Source: Ixodes scapularis
Lineage: Eukaryota > Arthropoda > Arachnida > Ixodida > Ixodidae
Assembly: GCF_016920785.2 (NCBI RefSeq)
Contig: NW_024609857.1
Span: 193,205,027 to 193,269,026 of the forward strand
Length of the DNA: 64,000 nt
Direction: 5' to 3'
This document shows positions 1 through 9,555 of the stretch, in pieces. The notes under the pieces were generated by a model. The model worked only from the letters and a program-made list of their open reading frames with translations. It had not been told where the DNA came from and made no database searches. Each line of letters starts with the position of its first letter. The stretch's first letter is position 1. Both the position numbers and the translations under genes were made by a program.

Positions 1-1440
1 TTTGACAGCAAAGCGCTTTGTCGCTTAACATGCGGCGAGTCCCGCGGCGCCGTCAAAACTTATCGTAAGAAAAAAAATAACTAGAACTATACATTGTAGT
101 CGCATTCGTTCTGTCGCGCGCGTACCCAACAAAAATAGTTTGCGGTTTTTTCTTCTTTTTTTTTTTTGCTTCTTTTGTTTTTTCATTTGTGGCACAATGC
201 TTTCTCAATGTCCTCGGGAAAATACATGTACCATGAAACACAAAATATAGCGGGAAAAGACGAGAATTTAGCAGCCAGCAGCGTTTGAAACTGCGCCTAT
301 CGAAATCACAGTCCACTCGGTTAGGGTTAGGAGGGACGCCGGTGAGAGTCTAGCCTCAAACTCGGTGACTGGGCTCGAAAACGGTCTGTTGCCCCTGGGG
401 TTGAGTGTTTTTTGGAAAGGTGTATACTTTTGGAGACACCTTTTACAGCGCGTTATGAAATGTGTGTTAGTTACGCGCTTGGGTCGTCGGCGGGCTGTTT
501 GCTTTGAGTGCGCCAGAGTTTTTGTAGACCGTCGAGGCCGTAACGAGATGGGCGTCAGGGCGCTTTGCTGGATGAGATTTTGTTTTTCGTCGTATGACTG
601 GAAGGTCGTTTGTGTGTACACCCCCAATTGGGTTAATGAGCGGGGGTGTTCTTTTATTTCATGCTCGGTCGGTGGCCCACAGGAGAGGCCACTTTATTTT
701 CATTTGAAATACCAGACTACAGCCAAAAGCGAGTTCACCTTTTATCTCGTCAAAGTTAAATTAAAACAGCGGCTGTTGTACCTCCATGTCACAACGAAAG
801 CTGCTGTTAGTTTCCAGGATATAACATTCTATTTTCGCTTTTTAGAAAGAGGGAGAACTGTGTTTTGATAACAACTAAAGCTATAAACCCGTCGATTTCA
901 TAGGTAGGTGCTTCCAAGCAACTCCGCCCAGGGGTTTACTTCCTTAAAATCATTGACCTTAATTAAATCAAAACGTGTTTGTAATTTTTTGTTTCTTTTT
1001 TTTTGGGGGGGGGGGGGAGGGGGCAATTAGTATGGCCCATGGCAAGAACGCAAATGACAAATGCTGCTGCAGATATAATATTCGATGCAGGCAAGTTCTT
1101 AATAATATAGTGTGGGTTTGTTTTTGAACAATAGTTGTGGTTGGTTATTGAATAATAGTTTTGTTGTGTTTTCAATGCTAAACATTTGGAGACGTTAAAA
1201 TTGATGTCCGAATTCCGGAGGATCAGGGATCTAAAGATTTAAACTTCGATGAGAAACGGATGGTCAGTGGACAATAAGTCCCTAAAATACATTCCTATTC
1301 ATCAGCAAGGCTGAAATACGTCTCTTGATTTGGAATATGATTGGGACAAAGCAAGGTTTCAATTACAAGTCGCTTTTGGAATCACAGCTGTTTTATAATG
1401 ACAGTTTTTTCTTGCTTGTAAAATAGCTTTTATTAGTGAA
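1..1440. other. Low-repeat AT-rich DNA, no supported gene
   Basis: No exon with credible splice sites is visible. Both strands are open over 365-627: a 167-codon plus frame at 365-868 and a 119-codon minus frame at 268-627 that is rich in Arg, Lys, Ser and Thr. Neither resembles a family I recognise and the two overlap, so at most one could be real. A 13-base G run lies at 1005-1017. The rest holds nothing I can name. Confidence 0.5.
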
Positions 1441-2800
1441 GCTGTAGTACGCGGCTAGGGTTGTACGACCGTCCCCAGTTGTATTGCTAAAGTTAACGCA
1501 CATTTTGAAGCAATATTGTTTTGAGGAAAAGACGGAACTCTTGGCCGACAGGCGATTAGTCTGCCGTACACTGAAGGACGCTGGTGCGTGCCGTGCTTGG
1601 CTACTTGCTTGCGGCTTCTGGCTTCAAAGTTTGTTTTCAACATTTTCGATGATGTTGGCTCTGCAGGGCGGAGTCTTGTTCTGTGTCGATTGCGACACGT
1701 GCGCCGTGCCCTCATCTTCCAAGGGCTCGAAAATGTGTGTGTTGCGGCGAGAACCCCCGCCTCATTACGCGTCGGCCGTCACGATGCAACGCAGAGTACC
1801 TCAGACGTTATCCCACCTTAGTGTCATTCAATCGTCCCTATCCATAGCTTGGGAAGCACTTTGATCAGCTGACGTGTCTCCCTAAGATCTGGCGTGACGT
1901 GCGAGCCTACCTCGGGGTCATGGCAGTTATTGGCCGAAGTGCCAGTGGAAGCAACCGACACTGGCTGGAAGTTAGTTTGGAGCATCTCGCAGAATAAGGT
2001 CAGGATATTGCGCGAAGGCGTCACCGCGACCGACATCTTTCGTAAATCTGCCGGCGCATCAAGTAACGAGATCGTTTTGTGAGATGTGTTTTGGCGCGCA
2101 CCTTCCTTGCCTTGGTTTCGCGGACTTTCGGAGTGAGTTTCCGTACACGAGGAAGCAAGCATCACAGCTTGCCCTTACGCGACGACTTCCTTGGAAATAT
2201 TGAGACTTGGCTGTGTTGCAGCACAGGTGGTGTAGTTTCAAGTTCCCAAGAACGCTGCGGGAGCGATTAGCTGACAAACCAGCTGTGGAATTTCTAGAGC
2301 AAAAGTTTCTGAGGCGATGGCACTCGCGTGTCTCTTTCGTAAGCTTCCTAAGCGTATTGAGTGGACCAAACGTTGCAAATTTCCGACGTGTTTAAGGCCT
2401 TGACTTGTACATGCACATGTGTAGCGTGCGTGTCAGGTGCCGTTGTCTTAATGTAAACATTGGTATCCTCTTTCTTCGATTTATCGCAATATGTATGACA
2501 TAATCACCTCATTGTATTACGCAAATATAGTTTCCTTCCGGGTTTCTAGATTTTTGCATGATAAAGACAACGCGAACATCTTCCAGTATAGCGCTCTGCA
2601 CGCTGTGTTCGTTTTTGTTTTTAAATTTTTTGCCAAAAATAGAAACATTTTTAGATGCAATCCCTTGTCAAATAATTTACGAATACATGGCGCTTTCTCT
2701 TCTACGCTTTGCTTTTACTCTAGAGGGATAGCTTGCATCGGATGTTAGATGTACCAAATGCCAGATCTACGTTCGTGCTCTCATTGAACCTGCAGGCAAT
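1441..2800. other. Moderate-GC block, no recognised gene
   Basis: GC content rises compared with the flanks, and open frames of 60-126 codons occur on both strands (for example 1484-1864 plus and 1824-2165 minus). Their translations match no family I know and lack convincing splice boundaries. Old coding or non-coding exons are possible, but nothing is supported. Confidence 0.35.
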
Positions 2801-2804
2801 AAAA

Positions 2805-2814
2805 TATATAAAAA
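2805..2814 (+). promoter_or_regulatory. Candidate TATA box with downstream splice donor
   Basis: TATATAAAAA stands alone, and a strong donor (GAAGAG then GTGAGT at 2892) follows about 80 bases later. A transcript starting near 2835-2840 would give a short untranslated first exon ending at 2891. This could be the promoter of the gene that includes the candidate exon at 3069. The pairing is inferred from position only. Confidence 0.3.
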
Positions 2815-3068
2815 CGACCTCCAGTGCATCGGTGAGACCACCGCTTTTGTTTCAAAACTGCAGTGGCAAGGAGTATCCACGTTTTGAAGAGGTGAGTTGC
2901 TGAAGCGGGACACGGTTGCTAGACCACTTACGTGTAAACCAAAAAAATAATGTTACGTAGTGGAGCTCCAGCGTAAAGCAAAAGCCCGAATCCCTCAGTT
3001 ATCCTGTGCATCTGCTGATTCGCCTGTACCGTTTACCTCCTTTAAAATTCCTAATTCCTGTTTTGTAG

Positions 3069-3206
3069 ACGTGCTACGTCAATGCGTTCCACGCATCTGC
3101 ACTACCCCTTCACCAGACATTCGGATCTTTGCCCGACATCTGCCATTTCGTGGAACATCCGAACTACGTCTACGCGTATGAAACAGACGAGTCTCTGAAA
3201 ACCAAG
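3069..3206 (+). CDS. Candidate internal coding exon, unknown protein
   Basis: The segment is preceded by a good acceptor (TTCCTGTTTTGTAG, ending at 3068). It ends in ACCAAG followed by GCAAGT, the consensus of the rare GC-AG intron class. It is exactly 46 codons long and open from first to last base, so both introns would be phase 0. The predicted peptide begins TCYVNAFHAS, contains two cysteines and two short aromatic or acidic stretches (HPNYVYAYE, TDESLK), and ends LKTK. I do not recognise the family. A secreted cysteine-containing protein is possible but is only a guess. No start codon lies in frame, so it would be an internal exon. A polyadenylation-type AATAAA occurs at 3413-3418. Confidence 0.4.
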
Positions 3207-4334
3207 GCAAGTATAAAGAAAACACTCTCATAGGCCCTTGTGTAATGCGTTGGAGTGGTTTTGAGTCCTGAGTTAGGGCGAAGAATGTTAGATCGTCATT
3301 CGTAGTGAACACTCAGATAACTAAGTACTAAGGCAATTTCGTTTAGTTGTAGCGTATTCCAGCGAATATTTTACATCATGTTCTTACTGCCGAACATCTG
3401 ACGGGCTAGGGCAATAAAAATAACAGGTGTTAGAAGTGACCCTTCTCTCTGGTTATGTCGCCCAGCAAAGACACGAAACAAAGTGGTAACGACGCTTACC
3501 AGTATCCACAGACATCGGGCACATACCGAATAATTCGTTTTAAACTATGGATAACATTTAACCGAACACCAGACCTCCGCACACTTATACCTACGTCCGT
3601 CCGGTCATCCGTGCATTTTCCGCTTTATTTAACGGGGATATTTTGTCGCAAACGTTCAGGTCACGTGACGTCTTCGCACGACGCTATACCACGAAATGGC
3701 ACCGTGCCGTCAAGCCTCTTGCCCGCATCAGGTAACCTCCGCGCTTGTGACGTCCCATGTCATGATATTAAGTGAAGAAACGCAATGTCAATTTTTCCCG
3801 CTACATATTGTGGTGTAATTCAATTGGTGCAGAAATAGGCACCGGTTCAGGTGGCGTCATATGTTATCGGTCACACGGGACGCGTTTTTCATCTAAATGT
3901 AGAGGCAAAATTGACGTCGCTTAACTTGACGTAAAGTGACTTGGTCACGTGAGGATACACCTCGGTTTCAGTGCGTGGTGTTAAAGGTAAACTGAATGAA
4001 AAGTTAAAATATACCCCTTACGTTCAGATATAAATTAAACATGATCACCGTTATGTGCTAATGCCAATCACACGCTTTTATTTTAAACGAAAAGTTGTAT
4101 TTTTCGTTCTAAACGTTCGGTTCTGGCGAGCGCTTCAAAATACAGACATCGAAGAGCACGGTGTATCTCGGGATCTCCATCGCGCCCGCGACTTGCCCGC
4201 GACGTCACTGACCTCCCTAGGACCAGGCGTACTGTAGTACGGGCCTTGGCGCTTATTGGCGCTAACGCGTTCCTGCGTGGCCTGGTGATAGTACCCGAAA
4301 GCTGTAACAACATTTCAGTCGTGCGCGCTGCACC
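3207..4334. other. No supported gene; upstream region of candidate exon
   Basis: Mostly AT-rich with scattered open frames that show no splice or family support. The last 250 bases before 4335 are GC-richer and contain a TGACGTCAC-like site near 4200, which would suit a TATA-less promoter for the exon at 4335-4369. Nothing else is identifiable. Confidence 0.35.
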
Positions 4335-4369
4335 ATGACCGACCACCTTTCCGAAAGCGAGCCGTTCCG
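4335..4369 (+). CDS. Candidate first coding exon (11 codons + 2 nt)
   Basis: An ATG in good initiation context (GCACCATGA) opens a short frame encoding MTDHLSESEPF. It runs to a strong donor, CCG followed by GTGAGTGC, at 4370, giving a phase 2 intron. The upstream 250 bases are relatively GC-rich and promoter-like. The acidic, serine-containing start resembles many cytosolic or nuclear proteins and identifies no family. No matching second exon with a phase 2 acceptor could be singled out nearby, so this rests only on start context and donor quality. Confidence 0.3.
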
Positions 4370-4518
4370 GTGAGTGCACTTTTGGAGAAAACACACAGAG
4401 AAACCCCTGGGTTCAATCGATTGCATCTGGTCGATCAGCGCACACTCTGCAGCACAGTGGTGTTTCTCACGCAGTCCCCATTCGAAAAGTGTTCGCCGCA
4501 CAAGGAATCCCCTTCCGC

Positions 4519-4656
4519 ACACTCTTAGAAAAAAAGGGTATCGATGGTCTTCCCTTAGGGGAGGAACGGTCTTGTAACCTATGTTCCTTTAGAAAGGGAG
4601 AAACTTTAGTCCCTGAAGCAGGGGAGCAACTAGTTCCTCCGTCGCTTGCATCTCAA
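4519..4656. repeat. Palindrome-rich repeat with ACTCTTAGAAAAAAAGG head
   Basis: The head ACTCTTAGAAAAAAAGG opens a run of imperfect palindromes: TTCCCTTAGGGGAGGAA, TTCCTTTAGAAAGGGA and AGTCCCTGAAGCAGGGGA. They are spaced about 30 bases apart. The design (conserved end, self-complementary minisatellite core) recurs at other loci in this window with different palindromes. It is probably a non-autonomous mobile element. The right end is not defined. Confidence 0.5.
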
Positions 4657-5933
4657 TATGGCGGCACTAAATCGAGCAAATCGAGCTCAATAAGGCTTAA
4701 CGAGGACGCTACGTCTCTTGTACGGGACGAGAGGAGCAGCAAATAAAAGCGAAACACGAGGTTTACGCGAACTGCGTTTTTTTCGGAAGCCACATTTCCC
4801 CCGCAGGTACAGAAACTTGCACTTCAAAATCAGCTAGTCAGTCTTCTCGTCGTCAGCACTGCGATGTTAAACGGAGACAACCGATACCCAGTTACTTCGC
4901 GCCCCTTACGTCTTACGTTTACTGTTCCTCGAGTCACAATTCCTTCGTCAACCGCACATCACGGAGGAATGGAAAACCAATCCGCTAAATCAAAAGAGGC
5001 TCTCAAAAGAAGAAACTCGAAGTCGCTGTTGATCGCGTAGCGTGAAAGAAGGTTAAATCGCCTGCCACCAGATGGCAGAGCCAACAGAGTAATTACAAGT
5101 AGCTAGGCTAGGTGGCGCTAGGTACTGCGCAATTTATGTTCTACTATTTTCATTTCCTCAGGCCACCATTACGCATCGGGACCTCTACGACCTCTGCTAT
5201 ACACGCATGTAGACACATTACTCATACTACAAGCATTAGGTGAATATACATTGAGCGCATGCACATACATGGCACATACAAACATCAATACAACGGCACA
5301 CTAACCCGAACACTACCCCCGAGCTCTGCGTTTCCGTCTTTTATACTGGTCGTTTTGCACTTACGGAATTTCTCAGTGACTCCCTAAGCAATAAAAAATA
5401 TCCCCAGCATGTTCATTTTTTCCAGAAATGTCATACGTTTGAGAGTATTTTGAACGGCTCAGGGGAAGTATCTCTTATTGAAGAGTAAACGCTCGATCAT
5501 GCCGTAATGATTTGAAAGCCAATAAATCAAGCCGCTCCTATGCGGTTCAAAGCCATTAGTTTGTTTTCCCGTACGGCACGTCGTCGCCTGCATTTCTAAT
5601 GTATCGTTTGTTTTTCTATTTGGCTGCAATCGCCGTCTTGAATTAATCTCTGTAGAGCGGATATTCACTCAGCTGGAAGTGGTGCTTCACGGGCTGAGAA
5701 ATCGCTTTTCGATCAACTTGAATACAGTCAAAGCCAAGACTTGCAGCAGGTGTTATGTGTACGGAGCTTGGCCGTGTTGAGCTCGAAAACTTCTAGCGCT
5801 TATCCCAGCGCGCCACTTGGAGGGCAGTTTCTCCAGGAACCGTAGTATGTTTAAACAGCAAAATAAAGGGAAGCTTTTTTTTGTTTCAATTTTACCTACT
5901 ATTCTTTTTTAATGCTGCAATTCCGCACTGTAG
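4657..5933. other. Intergenic DNA, no gene; CTCF-like motifs only
   Basis: No coding frame with family or splice support. The only named content is the pair of CTCF-like motifs at 5064-5121. The rest is AT-rich and unremarkable. Confidence 0.5.
5064..5121. promoter_or_regulatory. Pair of CTCF-like motifs
   Basis: GCCACCAGATGGCAG at 5064-5078 fits the CTCF core pattern (CCASYAGRKGGC). AGGTGGCGCTA at 5110-5120 fits the shorter arthropod-type core. The first is nearly palindromic. Single motifs of this length arise by chance, so binding is an inference. Confidence 0.25.
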
Positions 5934-5937
5934 ATAT

Positions 5938-6265
5938 TGCCGCGCGCAGACTTGCAGAAGGTTCTCGTTTATTCTTGCTGCGAACATAACTTCTATCGTT
6001 TTTGTTGTTCTAGAAAGTGCGTGTTCATTCTCGCCCCAAGCGCGCTACACTCAAACGTTCCCCGCCGAATTTTCGAGATAGTGACTCATTCTAGATAAGA
6101 GGCCGCCCGCGACCTTGTCGAATCAGTCTCGCCCCAGCGTTCGACTCTGCTGCCACGCCGACTTCGACGCCCGCGACGCTCTATTATTATCTTTTGTACT
6201 CTTTTATTTTTGGCACAAGTTCGCCACATTAAACGTTCATTTCTTCCTGTTTATTTGCTATTTAT
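5938..6265 (+). repeat. 5' LTR, 3' end truncated
   Basis: It starts TGCCGCGCGCAG and matches the 3' LTR for about 325 bases. It lacks the last roughly 20 bases (…CACCCGTGACA) of that copy because it is cut at the palindromic inversion junction. It contains AGAAGGTTCT (5956-5965) and TTCTAGAA (6008-6015), which are paired GAA/TTC blocks of heat-shock-element type. Confidence 0.85.
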
Positions 6266-6741
6266 GTCAGGACGCCTCGAGCGAGGCGTCCTGACGGGTC
6301 CTTGAGGTTCGCAAGCCAGCAGAGCGAGTGGTGGTCCGTGACTACGCGGAACGGGCTTCCGTACAAGTACGGACGAAACTTCGTGATTGCCCAGACGACC
6401 GCAAGGCATTCTTTCTCAGTCGTGGAGAAATTTCTCTCTGCCTTGGACAGTGTCCGACTTGCGTAGGCGATGACTCGTTCGGTGCCTTCTTGTACTTGAA
6501 CTAGTACCGCGCCAAGTCCTGCGTTACTTGCGTCAGTGTGAATCTCGGTGTCCGCATCCTGATCGAAATGTCGAAGAACCGGAGGCGTCTGGAGTCGTCG
6601 CTTCAGCTCGTCGGATGCCTGCTGCTGTTCCTCGGCCCATTCGAACCTCTCGGCGTCCTTCGTGAGGTTCGTGAGCGGTGCGGAAATGTGTGCGAAATCC
6701 CGAACGAAGCGACGATAGTAGGCGCAAAGTCCAAGGAATCT
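6262..6741 (-). pseudogene. Inverted RT-thumb/RNase H fragment of gypsy pol
   Basis: Read on the minus strand, 160 codons stay open without a start codon. The segment begins with the RT thumb motif FLGLCAYYRRFV and continues into RNase H. The three catalytic acidic residues are visible in HTDASNAG, TTEKECLAV and VVTDHHSL. The frame ends shortly after the ANLKDPSGRLAR region, where a normal pol would go on to the RNase H/integrase linker. It is the correct pol region for the element but is inverted relative to LTRs and integrase. Its distal end coincides with a 30-bp palindrome (6266-6295). Confidence 0.85.
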
Positions 6742-6742
6742 T

Positions 6743-7358
6743 CCGACTCAGTCACACCAGCCATCGTCGTACAACTGCGTACCACCCGCAGACCAACGGG
6801 CTGACGGAGCGACTCAACAAGACAATCGCCGATATGATCTCTATGTACGTCGACGTAGAGCACAAGACGTGGGACGAGGTGCTGCCCTACGTCACGTTCG
6901 CCTACAATACGGCGGTTCAAGAGACCACTGGATTCACCCCTTTCCAGCTGGTACATGGTCGGAAGGTAACGACCATGCTGGACGCCATGCTGCCCCATGA
7001 GCCATCTGACAATGAGAGCGACGACGCCCAGGCGGTTGCTCAACGCGCCGAAGAAGTTCGCCATCTCGCCCGACTCCTGATTCAAGACCAGCAACGTGTC
7101 GACGCCGGCCGCTACAACCTTCGTCGCAGGGACGTCCACTTCCAGCCCGGAGATAGGGTGTGGGTATGGACGCCCATCCGTCGCCGCGGCCTCAGTGAGA
7201 AACTGCTGAAACGATACTTTGGACCCTACAAAGTGCTTCGTCGACTCGGTGATCTGAACTACGAGGCGATGCCCGATAGAACACGGACTTCATCATGCCG
7301 CCCTCCAAGACCAGAAGTCGCCCACGTCGTGCGCATGAAGCCGTACTACGCTCGATAG
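6743..7358 (+). pseudogene. Integrase C-terminal half of gypsy pol
   Basis: The plus frame contains TTAYHPQTNGLTERLN, which holds the last catalytic glutamate region of the D,D35E integrase core. It is followed by the usual FAYNTAVQETTGFTPFQL region and a C-terminal domain with FQPGDRVWVWTP and FGPYKVLRRLGDLNYEA. It ends at TAG 7356-7358. The zinc-binding N-terminus and the first two catalytic aspartates are missing, replaced by the inverted RNase H segment, so it cannot be active. Confidence 0.85.
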
Positions 7359-7479
7359 GACTGTGGACCTTATGTGTTCCAAATGACTCTTTAGTTTACC
7401 GTTATTTCTGTTTGCTTTTGTTTTCGGTTTGTGCTGCATCGGGGCGATGCGCTTTTGAAGGGGGGGGGGGGGGGGATAA

Positions 7480-7824
7480 TGCCGCGCGCAGACTTGCAGA
7501 AGGTTCTCGTTTATTCTTGCTGCGAACTTAACTTCAATCGTTTTTGTTGTTCTAGAAAGTGCGTGTTCATTCTCGCCCCAAGCGCGCTACGCTCGAACGT
7601 TCCCCGCCGAATCTTCGAGATAGTGACTCATTCTAGATAAGAGGCCGCCTGCGACCTTGTCGAGTCGGTCTCGCCCCAGCGTTCGACTCCGCTGCCACGC
7701 TGACTTCGACGCCCGCGACGCTCTATTATTATCGTTTGTACTCTTTTATTTTTGGCACAAGTTCGCGACAATAAACGTTTATTTCTTCCTGTTTATTTGT
7801 TATTTTTGGTCACCACCCGTGACA
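7480..7824 (+). repeat. 3' LTR of rearranged gypsy element
   Basis: 345 bases, from TGCCGCGC to CCGTGACA. An AATAAACG-like polyadenylation signal lies near 7770. It carries the same GAA/TTC pairs as the 5' copy (7498-7507 and 7550-7557). A G16 tract just upstream serves as polypurine tract. Confidence 0.85.
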
Positions 7825-7828
7825 ATAT

Positions 7829-8454
7829 ACGTACTTCCCTTCACGATTTCGTACTGTTCAGTCCTTTCCCCAGAGCGCAATCGCTCTCGGGGACGAGACA
7901 ACCGACAGTCACATTGGCCACTGTACAATAGGAGCTTACTGTTCAGACCAGCGTTCCAACATGACTACCCGCACGTCGATCGATTGCACCTAATCCCTCA
8001 AGTGGTATTAAAGTTTTTAATGTAAAGCGGAATGTCAACCTGCGACACCCCGCCCCCTCCGATCACGGCCCGACCAGCGGCATCAATGGCCGACAGTTTA
8101 CGTCATCTCATCTTGCTGTTACACCACTGATACGCGAACACACGGTCACATCGGCGATAATTCCAATCTTCTGTTCACAACCCACAACACTGCCATCACG
8201 ATGTTGCTGCTATGTTGCTGACACGCACAAATACAGAACCACGTTGAACGCCGGTTGCACTCGGCCTCGGAAAACAAAACCGAACTCAGCACGGAAGGCA
8301 CCCAGGCAGCCGGCAGCAAAACTTCCCTATCTTGAACGCAGTTCCTGCGATTTCCATAACGTCGAAAACGTCGACACAGTTCCGCGTGGTTTCGCTACTG
8401 TAGTTCCGCGTGAGTCGGATGCGTAGTTTCGGCACCGATTTGAAGTGCAGGGGG
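7829..8454. other. No gene supported
   Basis: The stretch holds a small hairpin (GAGCGCAATCGCTCTC near 7876) and an AATAAA-poor, moderate-GC interval. Short open frames lack family or splice support. Confidence 0.4.
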
Positions 8455-9555
8455 CGCGGTCAATGACGTCACGGACGTCCAATATATATTTGGTGTTCTT
8501 TGATGTAAACACGTTTTATTTTGGATGCCGCCGACTGCATTTTGAAACGTCGATTGGTCGGCCAGTGTGTGCGCGTGGTCGGGTGCTCGGCGGCTCGGCG
8601 GTGTACTCGTTGGTGTGTGTCGACGTGCCGCCTGTGCTCGTCGAGTATCAATTGCCGACATCCAGAAACAGTGTTTTCCGATTTCGTTCGCCCCGTGCCG
8701 TCGATCACTCCTGTTGCAAAAGAAGATTCGAAGTGACTACAATACCGTGACCGTCCGATAGCACTTTTGCGGAGCATTCAAGTGCCGTCCGTATAGAACA
8801 AATTCTCAGAACGAGGTTTTCGAATCTGTAGTGTAGCTTAGTGGTTAAGACAAAAAAAAAAAAGCTTAGTGGTTAAGACGTCTGCTTCACACGCAAATGG
8901 TCGTGGGTGCGATCCGCGGTGGCGGCGTAGTTATTATTTTTTTCGAAGATTTGGTTTTGTTGGGGCATTTGGCGATATTTACGACATTTCTTTTTTACGA
9001 TTAACACAGAAAAAGCAAGAAAAAAAAGTTGTCAACGACAGTGCTAGAAACGCGAGCTAGTTGCTTTGGATCACGGGACACGACGCTCCTGCAGCGGGTG
9101 CTGTCATGCCAGGCAAGGCTACTTGCTCGCCGCTTGCACGGCCTTCGAAGCTATTCTATGCAAGGGTGATAATCCGTCGTATTACACACAGGTACAATTC
9201 CAGAAAAATGCGTACGAACTTACTGCGGCTGCGCTCTGTCGCCTCCGGTACACGTAATCTTCATTTGCAACAGGAGTGACGGGCGGCACCGGACGAAGTT
9301 TGAAAGTGGAGAACACTTATTTTGATGTTCCTGAGAACGCGACGAGTACAGGCGGCAACGTCGAGAACACGCACCAGCGCGGACAGCACCGAGCCGCCGA
9401 GCACCCGACCACACACACGCCGAGCGACCGACATTTCAAAACGCCAGTCAGCAGCATAAAAAAAAAACAAAAACAAAACGTGTTCTTGATGTCAAAATAA
9501 CTAAAATGTCAAAATAAAACCGTTCATTTTGACGTTCGCGACGTCATTGGCCACT
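8455..9555. repeat. Long imperfect inverted repeat with ~490-bp spacer
   Basis: About 290 bases at 8455-8750 reappear in reverse complement at about 9238-9555. Landmarks: GGTCGGGTGCTCGGCGGCTC with reverse complement GAGCCGCCGAGCACCCGACC; GCCGCCTGTGCTCGTCG with CGACGAGTACAGGCGGC; and TGACGTCA-like sequence at each outer end. The arms have diverged by substitutions and small gaps. The spacer contains a SINE (8833-8990) and about 200 bases of non-repeat DNA. A transcript across it could fold into a long hairpin. It could be a foldback element or an inverted duplication of a GC-rich promoter. Confidence 0.7.
8833..8990 (+). mobile_element. tRNA-derived SINE, family A, with duplicated head
   Basis: The sequence contains a pol III A box (TAGCTTAGTGGTTAAGAC) and a B box (GGGTGCGATCC). 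An anticodon-arm-like segment (CTGCTTCACACGCA) resembles tRNA-Val(CAC). The body is T-rich and contains GGGGCATTTGGCGATATTTA. The A-box block occurs twice (about 8835-8852 and 8863-8880), separated by a run of about 12 A. The body matches the SINE at 56990-57120. Confidence 0.7.

Larger units (their letters stand above)
5934..7828 (+). mobile_element. Ty3/gypsy LTR retrotransposon with rearranged interior
   Basis: Two LTRs (5938 to about 6265, and 7480-7824) lie in the same direction and differ at about 5% of positions by eye. They are bounded by ATAT at 5934-5937 and 7825-7828, a 4-bp target duplication typical of gypsy-like integration. Between them there is no primer-binding site, gag, protease or 5' part of reverse transcriptase. 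A minus-strand RT-thumb/RNase H segment is joined directly to the plus-strand integrase end. A G16 purine run (7460-7475) precedes the 3' LTR as polypurine tract. The element is defective. The gypsy element at 46480 has the same LTR family. Confidence 0.85.

Noticed and set aside
365..868. 167-codon plus-strand frame overlapping a 119-codon minus-strand frame
   Set aside because: No recognisable domain, no splice context, and both strands are open, so neither is supported as a gene.
1484..2165. Overlapping frames of 113-126 codons
   Set aside because: Translations look random and lack family motifs; the higher local GC alone lengthens open frames.
9066..9257. 63-codon frame with plausible composition between the inverted arms
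   Set aside because: A short piece resembles an exon, but no acceptor/donor pair or family could be fixed.
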